DNA of 64,000 nt from Sulfitobacter sp. DFL-14 (lineage in GTDB: Bacteria > Pseudomonadota > Alphaproteobacteria > Rhodobacterales > Rhodobacteraceae). Positions 50,485 through 58,387 of the stretch are shown one piece after another. The first letter of the stretch is position 1; the number at the start of each line of letters is the position of its first letter. The notes below the pieces were generated by a model. That model worked only from the letters and a program-made list of their open reading frames with translations. It ran no database searches and was not told the DNA's origin. The stretch spans positions 62,001-126,000 of the forward strand of contig NZ_QBFD01000007.1 of the NCBI RefSeq assembly GCF_003335585.1. The letters are read 5' to 3'. The position numbers and the translations under genes were made by a program.

Positions 50485-51528
50485 ATGCGAAAACGGAAAT
50501 TGGGCGGCAGTGACCTGGCCGTGACAGACCTGTGCCTGGGGTCGATGACCTGGGGCACCCAGAACACCGCCGAAGAGGGGCATGACCAGATTGATCTGGC
50601 GCTGGATGCAGGGGTGAATTTCATCGACACCGCAGAGATGTATCCGGTCAACCCGACCCGGTCCGAGACCATTGGCCGGACCGAACGGATCATCGGGCTG
50701 TGGTTCGAACGCGACAACCGGCGTGCGGAGGTGGTGCTGGCCACGAAACACTCCGGCGAAGGCATGGCGCATGCCCGCGACGGGGCGCCGATTTCGGCGG
50801 CTACGATTCCGGCAGCCATCGAAGGGTCCCTGCGCAGGCTGCACACCGATTACATCGATCTCTACCAGTTTCACTGGCCGAACCGGGGTAGCTACATGTT
50901 CCGCAAGAACTGGGATTTCGACCCCTCCGATCAGAACCGCGCGGAAACCATCGCCCATATGGAGGACGCGCTGGGCGCGCTTCAGGCCGAGGTGAAACGC
51001 GGCACGATCCGTGCCTTCGGGCTGAGCAATGAAAGCGCCTGGGGCATGAGCCAATGGGCGCATGTGGCCGACCGTATTGGCGGGCCAAGGCCGGTCTCGG
51101 TGCAGAATGAATATTCGCTGCTCTGCCGTCTGGCCGATACCGATGTGGCAGAGGCCTGCATTAACGAAGACATTGATCTCTTTGCCTTTTCACCCCTGGC
51201 GGCGGGCCTTTTGACGGGAAAATACCAGGGCGGTGCCGTGCCCGAGGGCTCGCGCATGGCGCTGAACGGCGATCTGGGCGGGCGCAAGACCGAGCGGGTC
51301 TTTGAAGCGGTTGACGCCTATCTGCAGGTGGCGCGCGATCACGATCTGGACCCGGTGCAGATGGCGCTGGCCTGGTGCCGGGCGCGGCCCTTCATGGGGT
51401 CGGTGATCTTTGGCGCGACCAGCACCGCCCATGTGGAACGCGCGCTGGGGGCGGCGGATCTGACGCTGAGCGATGAGGTCAACGCGGCGCTGAACGCGGT
51501 CCACAGGGCGCATCCGATGCCCTATTGA
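50485..51528 (+). CDS. Aldo/keto reductase (Tas-like)
   Basis: A 347-residue NADPH-dependent oxidoreductase. MRKRKLGGSDLAVTDLCLGS starts the barrel; catalytic Asp and Tyr lie in FIDTAEMYP, Lys in VLATKHSG, and His in LYQFHWPN (where His follows Phe). GLSNESAWGM and the C-terminal VIFGATSTAHVERAL bind the cofactor. It resembles the Tas/YajO group; its substrate is unknown. AAGGGGACGACG precedes the ATG. It is divergent from the MFS gene. Confidence 0.9.
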   Translation: MRKRKLGGSDLAVTDLCLGSMTWGTQNTAEEGHDQIDLALDAGVNFIDTAEMYPVNPTRSETIGRTERIIGLWFERDNRRAEVVLATKHSGEGMAHARDGAPISAATIPAAIEGSLRRLHTDYIDLYQFHWPNRGSYMFRKNWDFDPSDQNRAETIAHMEDALGALQAEVKRGTIRAFGLSNESAWGMSQWAHVADRIGGPRPVSVQNEYSLLCRLADTDVAEACINEDIDLFAFSPLAAGLLTGKYQGGAVPEGSRMALNGDLGGRKTERVFEAVDAYLQVARDHDLDPVQMALAWCRARPFMGSVIFGATSTAHVERALGAADLTLSDEVNAALNAVHRAHPMPY

Positions 51529-51549
51529 GACACCCTGTCGGATGCAGGG

Positions 51550-51652
51550 TGTCGAATGCCGCGCATTTCCGTCTCTTGGGGGCGAGTTTTCTGAATCTCG
51601 TCAGCGGATCGTGCCAGGCATTTCCGACCCGAATGCCAGGCATTTCTGTCCC
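51550..51652. repeat. Short direct repeats near ATGCC(A/G)GGCATTTC
   Basis: Downstream of the aldo/keto reductase three related units occur: GAATGCCGCGCATTTCCGTC, GTGCCAGGCATTTCCGACCC and AATGCCAGGCATTTCTGTCC. They are about 21 nt long and irregularly spaced. This lies in the 577-bp gap to the GlxA-family regulator, which otherwise contains repeat copy B. No gene is seen. Confidence 0.6.
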
Positions 51653-51678
51653 AAACCAGACTTCAGGCGTAGTATGGG

Positions 51679-52056
51679 GCAAGGTTAGGTGAGCGGGACT
51701 TAGTTGCCGTTCGCTGCGAAACGTCGAGCCGCGCATTGACGGGCCGTGGTGCGGCGACCCGACCTTGGTGACTGGCACTTTATGGCGGCCAAGCACATTC
51801 TACCCGTCTGTCAGGCATAACAGCAGCCAAATCGCCGTGCCAGGGGACGGCCCGTCATGTCGGAGACATGCCTTTGGCATGATGCGCGGCGGCCTGCGGC
51901 CTTGATTCCGCGCGGGGGAAGCGGACAGGACTCCCTCCCGCCGTTCGCTGCAATTTTCACGAGTGACCGCCTGGGTCCTGCCCCGTTCTTCGGAGGTCGC
52001 GCCGCGCTCCGGGGCAGCGATGTGACGCAAAAGTCGGTTTTGCCTGGCATCTGACA
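51679..52056 (-). repeat. Dispersed repeat, copy B
   Basis: The longest copy (about 378 bp), in minus orientation. It matches copy C over its first 110 bp (TGTCAG..TGCCAGGCAAAACC, CGTGAAAATTGCAGCGAA) and copy A at its start and last 230 bp (CCCCGCGCGGAATCAAGGCC to CCCGCTCACCT). Relative to A it has about 30 extra bp with two small stems, ATGCC-AAA-GGCAT and CATGT-CTCCG-ACATG. It joins A and C into one family. Confidence 0.88.
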
Positions 52057-52063
52057 TACGGGC

Positions 52064-52105
52064 GGAATTTTGGAAAATTCCGGCCCGATTTTTTGAAAAA
52101 ATCGG
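52064..52105 (-). terminator. Tandem-hairpin terminator after the GlxA-family regulator
   Basis: Two palindromes directly follow the stop at 52106: CCGATTTTTT-(1 nt)-AAAAAATCGG (52085-52105) and GGAATTTT-GG-AAAATTCC (52064-52081). On the minus strand the order and sequence closely match the element after der (5185-5226). Confidence 0.75.
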
Positions 52106-53053
52106 CTAGCCTGGCTTGCCTGTCCGCTGTCGCATTTGGCTTGCCGACATCTGGAACCGCGTCCTGAAGGCCCGCGCAAAGCTGGCCGGAGAGCCAAAGC
52201 CTGTGTTCAGCGCGATCTCCTGCAGCGGCAATTGGGTGTCGCGCACCAGCCGCTCCGCCTGTGACAGCCGCAGGGCAAGGTAATGCGCCTGCGGGGTCAC
52301 CCCCAGATGGGTCCGGAACTGCTGTTGCAAGGCCCGGTCGGAGACCCCAAGGTCCGCCGCGATGTCCCGCAGGGGCAGGGGCGTTTCCAGCGCCGCCTCC
52401 ATCCGCTGCTGGGCGCGGGCGGTCAGCCGGGAATGGCGCGGGTTCTGGGCGCGGCTTTGCGGGCGCGGCGGCGCCGGGTCAAAGATGAAGGCGGTGGCGA
52501 TGCGCCCGGCCAGCGTTGCACCGTGCCGGTCCCCGATCAGGTGCAGCATCATCTCCAGCGCCGGGGCCGCCCCGGCGGAGGTCAGCCGTTTGCCGCTGAC
52601 CTGATAGCGGGTGTTGATGAGCTCAACTGCCGGAAAATTATGGGAAAAACCTTCAAAGTCCTCCCAGTGGGTGGTGGCGCTGTGCCCGTCCAGAATACCG
52701 GCCCGCGCCATCACCCAGGGGCCGCCGTCGATCCCGGCCACAATCGCGCCCTGCGCCGCGATCCGGCGCAGGCTGGCGGTCAGTTGCGGTGTGGTCTGCG
52801 CCTCCACCGCAAAGCCTGCGACGATGATCAGCAGATCGGTGGCAGGCATCTTGTGGATGGGTGCTGCGGGAATCTCCAGACCGCTGGTCAGCTGCACCGC
52901 CCGGTCGCGCGGGGTGGCGAAGTGCCATTCATACAGTGGCCGCCCCGCCTGCCGGTTTGCCGCGCGCAGCGGATCGACCGCCGCGGCCAGGGTAAGCGTG
53001 TTGCAGCCGTCGAGAACCAGAAGGGTGGTATGGGTGATTTCTGCGGATTTCAT
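52106..53053 (-). CDS. GlxA-family AraC-type regulator, probably of carnitine catabolism (CdhR-like)
   Basis: A 315-residue regulator with an N-terminal DJ-1/PfpI (GATase1-like) sensing domain (LLVLDGCNTLTLAAAVDPLR...; about 1-190) and a C-terminal AraC helix-turn-helix pair (PLPLRDIAADLGVSDRALQQ and QLPLQEIALNTGFGSPASFA). This is the architecture of CdhR, which activates carnitine catabolism in Pseudomonas. It is divergent from the BKACE gene of the same pathway with an 80-bp shared promoter region holding a 16-bp palindrome. The ATG at 53053 is preferred over TTG 53056. Confidence 0.87.
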   Translation of the reverse strand: MKSAEITHTTLLVLDGCNTLTLAAAVDPLRAANRQAGRPLYEWHFATPRDRAVQLTSGLEIPAAPIHKMPATDLLIIVAGFAVEAQTTPQLTASLRRIAAQGAIVAGIDGGPWVMARAGILDGHSATTHWEDFEGFSHNFPAVELINTRYQVSGKRLTSAGAAPALEMMLHLIGDRHGATLAGRIATAFIFDPAPPRPQSRAQNPRHSRLTARAQQRMEAALETPLPLRDIAADLGVSDRALQQQFRTHLGVTPQAHYLALRLSQAERLVRDTQLPLQEIALNTGFGSPASFARAFRTRFQMSASQMRQRTGKPG

Positions 53054-53072
53054 CAATCATCTTTCGTATTGT

Positions 53073-53088
53073 GCAAAGCGCGCTTTGC
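53073..53088. promoter_or_regulatory. 16-bp perfect palindrome in the carnitine divergent promoter
   Basis: GCAAAGCGCGCTTTGC, a perfect palindrome 20 bp upstream of the regulator start and 45 bp upstream of the BKACE start. It is the only obvious symmetrical site in the shared 79-bp region and is a good operator candidate. Confidence 0.6.
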
Positions 53089-53132
53089 CAAGTGTCGTCA
53101 TGATCGCGGCAAGCATCAGAAAGGACCATGCC

Positions 53133-54044
53133 ATGCCGCTGACTATGAACCAGGAGGTGTTCATCACCTGCGCCGTGACCGGATCGGGCAGTACCCAGGA
53201 CCGCAGCCCGCATGTGCCGCGCAGCCCCGCCCAGATCGCCGAGAGCGCCATTGCGGCGGCCAGGGCCGGGGCCGCGATCGTGCATTGCCATGTGCGCGAG
53301 CCCGAAAGCGGGAAACCCAGCCGGGATCTGGCCTATTACCGCGAGGTGACGGAGCGGATTCGCGAATCCGAGACCGACGTGGTGCTGAACCTGACCGCCG
53401 GCATGGGGGGCGACATTGTCTTTGGTCCCACCGAACACCCCATGCCCCCGATTGCAGGCACCGACATGATCGGCGCTTCCGAACGGGTCCAGCACATCGC
53501 GGAATGCCTGCCGGAGATCTGCACGCTGGACTGCGGCACGATGAATTTCGCCGAAGCCGATTACGTGATGACCAACACCCCCGGCATGCTGACCGCCATG
53601 GGGTCGATGATGACGCATCTTGGCGTCAAGCCCGAGATCGAGGCCTTTGACACCGGGCATCTGTGGTACGCCAAGCAGCTTGTGAAGGACGGCGTGCTGG
53701 ACGCGCCGGCACTGGTGCAGCTTTGCATGGGCGTGCCCTGGGGCGCGCCGGACGATCTGAACACCTTCATGGCGATGGTCAACAACGTGCCGGAGGACTG
53801 GACGTTTTCCGCCTTTGCGCTGGGGCGCAACCAGATGGCCTATGTCGCCGCCGCGGTGCTGGCGGGCGGCAACGTGCGGGTGGGGCTTGAGGACAACCTC
53901 TGGCTCGGCAAGGGGCAACTGGCGGAAAACTGGCAGCTGGTCGAACGCGCCGGGACCATCATCGAGAACATGGGCGCGCGCATCATCGGCCCGGCAGAGG
54001 TCCGCGAGAAGCTGGGCCTGACCAAACGGGCACCCAAGGCGTGA
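53133..54044 (+). CDS. BKACE-family dehydrocarnitine cleavage enzyme (DUF849)
   Basis: A 303-residue beta-keto acid cleavage enzyme. It has FITCAVTGSGS, the metal-binding IVHCHVRE (His-x-His), NLTAGMGG, TLDCGTMNF and the downstream FDTGHLW. Given its neighbours it should convert dehydrocarnitine plus acetyl-CoA to betainyl-CoA and acetoacetate, as established for carnitine-linked BKACE (CdhC in Pseudomonas). AAGGA precedes the ATG by 7 bases. The stop overlaps the GTG of the next gene by 4 bp. Confidence 0.9.
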   Translation: MPLTMNQEVFITCAVTGSGSTQDRSPHVPRSPAQIAESAIAAARAGAAIVHCHVREPESGKPSRDLAYYREVTERIRESETDVVLNLTAGMGGDIVFGPTEHPMPPIAGTDMIGASERVQHIAECLPEICTLDCGTMNFAEADYVMTNTPGMLTAMGSMMTHLGVKPEIEAFDTGHLWYAKQLVKDGVLDAPALVQLCMGVPWGAPDDLNTFMAMVNNVPEDWTFSAFALGRNQMAYVAAAVLAGGNVRVGLEDNLWLGKGQLAENWQLVERAGTIIENMGARIIGPAEVREKLGLTKRAPKA

Positions 54045-54532
54045 GGCTTTTGCACGTCGTTGCGCTTGGCGGCATTCTGGCGCTGGGGGCCTGTGCGGCA
54101 AAACAGGCGGGCTATCCCGGTGGCACACTGCCGCTGCGCAACCCGACGGCCCCGCTGGGCGGCAGCGCGCGCTTCGATCCCGGGCGCTTTTCCGGTGACT
54201 GGGTGACACGCGCCTGCATGGGACCCTGCGTGCCATCGGTCAGCTTTACCCAAAGCCTGACCGGCGCGGTCTCTGAAAGTGACGCGCGGGGCAGCCGCGC
54301 TTATCTGCCGGATGCGCCGGGCATCCTGCGCGCGACGGCGGGCGACGACGTGCTGGTGGTGATGTGGGTCGACGAGGGGTTCCGCACCGCCGCCGTGGGG
54401 CTGGCGGACGGCAGCCGCGCCGCGATCATCGACCGCAGCCCGACCGGCGGCGCCGACCGGATCGCAGCGGCGCGCGAGATACTTGATTTCAACGGCTGGG
54501 ACGTCAGCCAGCTGCGGGGGGTGGCACAATGA
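54041..54532 (+). CDS. Small lipoprotein, possibly lipocalin-like, in the carnitine operon
   Basis: A 163-residue predicted lipoprotein starting at GTG 54041 inside the BKACE stop. Its signal peptide ends in a lipobox (ILALGAC, Cys about residue 18). The mature part has FDPGRFSGDWVTRACMG, reminiscent of the lipocalin GxW motif, followed by beta-rich sequence (DDVLVVMWVDEGFRTAAVG). It may bind a small ligand at the membrane. The link to carnitine comes only from the tight operon (4-bp overlaps both sides). Confidence 0.7.
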   Translation: MRLLHVVALGGILALGACAAKQAGYPGGTLPLRNPTAPLGGSARFDPGRFSGDWVTRACMGPCVPSVSFTQSLTGAVSESDARGSRAYLPDAPGILRATAGDDVLVVMWVDEGFRTAAVGLADGSRAAIIDRSPTGGADRIAAAREILDFNGWDVSQLRGVAQ

Positions 54533-54702
54533 CCGGTGTTCTTCTGATTGTCGTGGCTCTGGCCTTTGGCGCCTTCTGGGCTGGCGGCATGGTGCTGGGG
54601 GTGCGCGACACGCCACCCTTCGGCTGGAGCGTCAGGGCCTGTGCATCGCTCTGTGCCGGGATGGCGCTGGCGGGCGTGATTTTGATGGGATTGAACATAT
54701 GA
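54529..54702 (+). CDS. 57-residue two-helix membrane protein in the carnitine operon
   Basis: A short gene reading MTGVLLIVVALAFGAFWAGG... with a second hydrophobic segment (ACASLCAGMALAGVILMG), separated by a loop with RDTPPFGW. It begins inside the stop of the lipoprotein gene (ATGA at 54529) and ends inside the start of the dehydrogenase gene (ATGA at 54699), so it is coupled to both. The unbroken frame and exact overlaps argue that it is real. Function unknown. Confidence 0.75.
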   Translation: MTGVLLIVVALAFGAFWAGGMVLGVRDTPPFGWSVRACASLCAGMALAGVILMGLNI

Positions 54703-56171
54703 CCAAGACGGCAGCAATCATCGGCGGCGGTGTGATCGGCGGCGGCTGGGCGGCGCGCTTTGCGCTGAACGGCTGGAACGCGCGGGTCTTTGACCCCGAC
54801 CCGGAAGCGGCGCGCAAGATCGGCGAGGTCATGGCCAATGCGCGGCGGTCCCTGCCGGGGCTGACCGACGTGGCGCTGCCCGCCGAGGGGGCGATCACCT
54901 TTCATGACAGCATCCATGAGGCGGTCGAGGGCGCGGCCTGGATCCAGGAAAGCGTGCCGGAGCGGCTGGACATCAAGCACAAGACCTTTGGTGCGATCCA
55001 GCAGGCCTGCGATCCGGCCGCGGTCATCGGTTCCTCCACCTCCGGCTTCAAGCCGAGCGAGCTGCAGCAGGGCGCGGCGCGGCCCGAACAGATCATGGTC
55101 GCCCATCCCTTCAACCCGGTCTATCTGCTGCCGCTGGTCGAACTGGTGCCGGGCAACGGGATCGACGGGCCGATGGTGGACCGGGCGAAAGAGATCCTGA
55201 CCAGCCTGGGGATGTATCCGCTGCACCTGAAAAAGGAAATCGACGCCCATGTGGCGGATCGGTTTCTTGAGGCGGTCTGGCGCGAGGCGCTGTGGCTGGT
55301 CAAGGACGGGATTGCCACGACCGAGGAGATCGACAACGCCATCCGCTATGGTTTCGGCATCCGCTGGGCGCAGATGGGCCTGTTCGAGACCTACCGCGTG
55401 GCGGGGGGCGAGGCAGGCATGAAGCATTTCATGGCGCAGTTCGGGCCCTGCCTGCAATGGCCCTGGACAAAGCTCACCGATGTGCCGGAGTTCACCGAGG
55501 AATTGGTGGATCTGATCGCGGGCCAGTCGGACGCGCAATCGGGCGCGCATTCGATCCGGGAACTGGAGCGCATCCGCGACAACAACCTGGTGACCATGAT
55601 GCGGGGCCTCAAGGCACAGGACTGGGGCGCAGGCGCCCTGCTGAACGCGCAGGAGAAGGCCATGCGCTCCGGCACCGCTCTGGGTGCCCGGGCAGAAGAC
55701 CTGCCCGCCGATGCCCCGGTGCTGACCGCGCGGCGGACCGTGCCGCTGGACTGGACCGATTACAACGGCCATATGACGGAATCGCGCTATCTGCATGCCT
55801 TTGCCGATGCCACCGACCGCTTCATGGAGATCATCGGCTGCGATGCGGCATACATCGCCTCGGGGGGCAGTTATTTTACCGCCGAGACCCATATCCGGCA
55901 CCTGGACGAGGTCCATGCCGGGGCGGTGATCGAGATCCGGACCCGGGTGATCGCAGGGGCGGGCAAGAAGATGCATCTGTTCCATGAGATGACGGAGGGT
56001 GACAGGCTGCTGGCCACGGGCGAGCATTTCCTGCTGCATGTCTCGCTGGAGACCCGCAAGCCGTCGGCGCCCTCTGCCGGGATCGAGGCGGCGCTGAGAC
56101 GTTTCGTCGAAGCTCACGCGGCGCTCCCTGCGCCGGACGGGGCCGGTCGCCACATCGGCGCGCCGCGGTGA
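54699..56171 (+). CDS. cdhA: Carnitine 3-dehydrogenase-betainyl-CoA thioesterase fusion
   Basis: A 490-residue bifunctional enzyme. Residues 1-310 are an L-carnitine dehydrogenase of the 3-hydroxyacyl-CoA dehydrogenase family: IIGGGVIGGGWAARFALNGW binds NAD, followed by SSTSGFKPSE, HPFNPVYLLPLVELVPG and ADRFLEAVWREALWLV. Residues about 345-475 are a hotdog thioesterase (VPLDWTDYNGHMTESRYLHA). It oxidises carnitine to dehydrocarnitine and probably hydrolyses the betainyl-CoA produced by the BKACE enzyme, giving glycine betaine. The same fusion occurs in rhizobia. Confidence 0.92.
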   Translation: MTKTAAIIGGGVIGGGWAARFALNGWNARVFDPDPEAARKIGEVMANARRSLPGLTDVALPAEGAITFHDSIHEAVEGAAWIQESVPERLDIKHKTFGAIQQACDPAAVIGSSTSGFKPSELQQGAARPEQIMVAHPFNPVYLLPLVELVPGNGIDGPMVDRAKEILTSLGMYPLHLKKEIDAHVADRFLEAVWREALWLVKDGIATTEEIDNAIRYGFGIRWAQMGLFETYRVAGGEAGMKHFMAQFGPCLQWPWTKLTDVPEFTEELVDLIAGQSDAQSGAHSIRELERIRDNNLVTMMRGLKAQDWGAGALLNAQEKAMRSGTALGARAEDLPADAPVLTARRTVPLDWTDYNGHMTESRYLHAFADATDRFMEIIGCDAAYIASGGSYFTAETHIRHLDEVHAGAVIEIRTRVIAGAGKKMHLFHEMTEGDRLLATGEHFLLHVSLETRKPSAPSAGIEAALRRFVEAHAALPAPDGAGRHIGAPR

Positions 56172-56285
56172 CCGGGGAGGCAAAGTCCCCGGAGGGCGCG
56201 CCGCTGCAGGCCGTGACCAAAAGGCGCGCGCTGCGCGCGCATTCGATTATGGGTTTGCCGCTTCGGGTCTCACCGTCCCAGAGGC

Positions 56286-56439
56286 CCGGAGCCGCCCGCG
56301 ATTGATCCCCGGTCTGGCACCGCGCCGCCCGTCCCTCCAGCAAAATAGCCGTCTCCCCGCGAGGCGGGGCCCCTCGGCGATTTTGCCGGACCGCCGGTCC
56401 GCGCCGCGCCGTCCCGGTCTCAAGCGAGGGCGGCTCCGG
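56286..56439. repeat. Nested inverted repeats between carnitine operon and XRE gene
   Basis: Outer arms CCGGAGCCGCCC (56286-56297) and GGGCGGCTCCGG (56428-56439) are a perfect 12-bp match about 130 bp apart. Inside lies CAAAATAGCCG paired with CGGCGATTTTG (10 of 11), enclosing CCCCGC-GAG-GCGGGG. This 280-bp intergenic stretch has no visible gene. It may be a large bidirectional terminator between converging genes. Confidence 0.6.
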
Positions 56440-56451
56440 ACCAGAGGTGGT

Positions 56452-57312
56452 TCAGCGGATCAGGGCGCGCATCTCGCTCAGCTGATCGGGGAAATCGCGG
56501 GCGGTGTTGGAGGCTTCGCGCACGAGGGTGTCGAAATCCTGGGTGAAAATGTCGATCCGGGCGCGGTCGCGGAAGGCCATGTAGTGGCCGCCGGTATAGA
56601 GCACCGCGATGAGCGGGCCGAAGATGGTGATCGGCGCGGAATAAAGCCTGCGGGCATCGAACTGGTAGAGCCGCAGCCGGGGGTAAAGCTGCCGCGAGAG
56701 CCGGATCATACGGTCGCATTGTGCCAGACGGACGGGAGCGGGCAGGCCACGGTAGTAGCCTGTGCCACGCACAAAGCAGTCCAGCTCATAAAGCGGCAGG
56801 GCGATTTCATATTCGGAGGTGGCGTCCAGCATCAGATCGAGCCGGTCGCGCGAGGCGTTGATCGCCTGTTGCGCAGTGCGGCGCAGGTGGGGGCCGTATT
56901 CCCAGGCCAGCATGTCGTCGGTTTTCAGCATGTCGGGCAGGGCGGCGGGGACGTGGCGGATCTTGTAACCCCGCGCCTCCTGGTGCCAAACAAAAAGCTG
57001 GTCATCGACAAAGGCGCGCGGGGCCTGTGACATGGAGATGCTGTTGGACATCAGATCGGCGGCGGATTCAGGGCGGTCCGAGATGCCCAGCAGCCAATCG
57101 GCAGAGACGCCGAGCACCTGGGCGCAGGCACCGACCACATGGCCGCCGGGCAGGCGGGCGCCATGGTCCGAGAGCGCCTGGGACAGGGTGGAACGGTCAA
57201 CGCCGATGCCGCGTGCCAGCGCGCTCTGGCTGATCCCGGCGGTGCGGATCGCCTGTGCAAGACGGGTGCGAAAGACCTGGGCGCGTGTCGATTTGTTGTC
57301 TGCTTTAGGCAT
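56452..57312 (-). CDS. XRE-family transcriptional regulator
   Basis: A 286-residue protein. Its N-terminal helix-turn-helix is clear: LAQAIRTAGISQSALARGIG then VDRSTLSQALSDHGARLPGG (about residues 18-57), ending GVSADWLLG. The C-terminal 200 residues form an unassigned domain with VPAALPDMLKTDDMLAWEY and TIFGPLIAVLYTGGHYMAF, perhaps ligand-binding. It is divergent from the desaturase gene across a 107-bp AT-rich region and probably controls it. Confidence 0.82.
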   Translation of the reverse strand: MPKADNKSTRAQVFRTRLAQAIRTAGISQSALARGIGVDRSTLSQALSDHGARLPGGHVVGACAQVLGVSADWLLGISDRPESAADLMSNSISMSQAPRAFVDDQLFVWHQEARGYKIRHVPAALPDMLKTDDMLAWEYGPHLRRTAQQAINASRDRLDLMLDATSEYEIALPLYELDCFVRGTGYYRGLPAPVRLAQCDRMIRLSRQLYPRLRLYQFDARRLYSAPITIFGPLIAVLYTGGHYMAFRDRARIDIFTQDFDTLVREASNTARDFPDQLSEMRALIR

Positions 57313-57419
57313 GTGTTAACTTTTATCACCAATTGTAAGCTTTGTTCATCATTATCGGAATGGTCTGGTCGCGCAAGGGCGATCACCTTGCGGCAAAGGA
57401 TTTCTATGAGGAACCAGTG

Positions 57420-58373
57420 ATGCATTTGAGCGAGGCCGGGCAGAACCACGTGACCCCCACCCCCCGGTATCTGCGGTCTGCGCTGCGGGCCATGGCGGGC
57501 TGGGAATGGCCCACGATCGGCCTGTTCCTGGCGGTTGTCCTGATCTGGGCTGTTGCGGTGCTGCTGACCTCGGGAGGCGTGTCGCTGATCCTGCTGGTTC
57601 TGGCGCTGACGCTGCATTCCTCGCTCAGCCACGAGTTCCTGCATGGGGGGCCGTTCCGGTCGGAGCGGGCAGGCACGGTGTTGGGCCTGATTCAGCCGGG
57701 GCCTTTTGTGCCCTATCTGCGTTTCAAGGCGCTGCATCTGGAACATCACCAGGATTCCCGCCTGACCGATCCCTACGACGATCCGGAAAGCAATTATCTG
57801 GACCCGGACCGCTGGGAGCAGCTGCCGCGCTGGCACCGCCGTGTGCTGATGCTGAACAACACCCTTGCGGGCCGGATGCTGCTGGGGCCGCTGGTGGGGA
57901 TGGGGGCCTTTCTGCGCGCTGACCTGCGCCTGATCAGGGCGGGCAATGCCGAGGTCCGCCGCCACTGGCTGCTGCATCTGCCGGGGGTTGTGCTGACGCT
58001 GCTGGTGGTCGCCTGGTCGCCCTTGCCGGTCTGGTTGTATCTGGTGGCCTGTTACGGTGCCCTGTCGGTGCTGAAGATCCGCACTTTCCTGGAGCATCAG
58101 GCCCATGCCCGTGCCTCGGGCCGGACTGTGGTGGTCGAGGACCGGGGGCTGCTGGCGCTGCTGTTTCTGAACAACAATTTCCATGTGGTGCATCACGTGC
58201 ATCCGCAGCTGCCCTGGTACAGGCTGCCGGGGGTCTATGCGGCGCGCCGGGACAGGTTTCTGAGGCGCAATCAGGGCTATGTCTATCGCAGCTATGCGGA
58301 AGTGTTCCGCCGACATCTCTTTTCGGCGAAAGACCCGGTGGCACATCCGCTCTGGCGCGGGTCGCAGGATTGA
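57420..58373 (+). CDS. Membrane fatty acid desaturase-family protein
   Basis: A 317-residue integral membrane di-iron enzyme. Three histidine boxes are visible: HEFLHGG (about residue 68), HLEHHQD (about 104) and NNFHVVHHVHP (about 255). Several membrane helices surround them. It may desaturate lipids, or act on sterol- or carotenoid-like substrates; the family is broad. The start at 57420 follows TATGAGGAACC; an upstream extension is not family-like. EamA follows after 14 bp. Confidence 0.85.
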   Translation: MHLSEAGQNHVTPTPRYLRSALRAMAGWEWPTIGLFLAVVLIWAVAVLLTSGGVSLILLVLALTLHSSLSHEFLHGGPFRSERAGTVLGLIQPGPFVPYLRFKALHLEHHQDSRLTDPYDDPESNYLDPDRWEQLPRWHRRVLMLNNTLAGRMLLGPLVGMGAFLRADLRLIRAGNAEVRRHWLLHLPGVVLTLLVVAWSPLPVWLYLVACYGALSVLKIRTFLEHQAHARASGRTVVVEDRGLLALLFLNNNFHVVHHVHPQLPWYRLPGVYAARRDRFLRRNQGYVYRSYAEVFRRHLFSAKDPVAHPLWRGSQD

Positions 58374-58387
58374 CCTAATCGGTGGGC

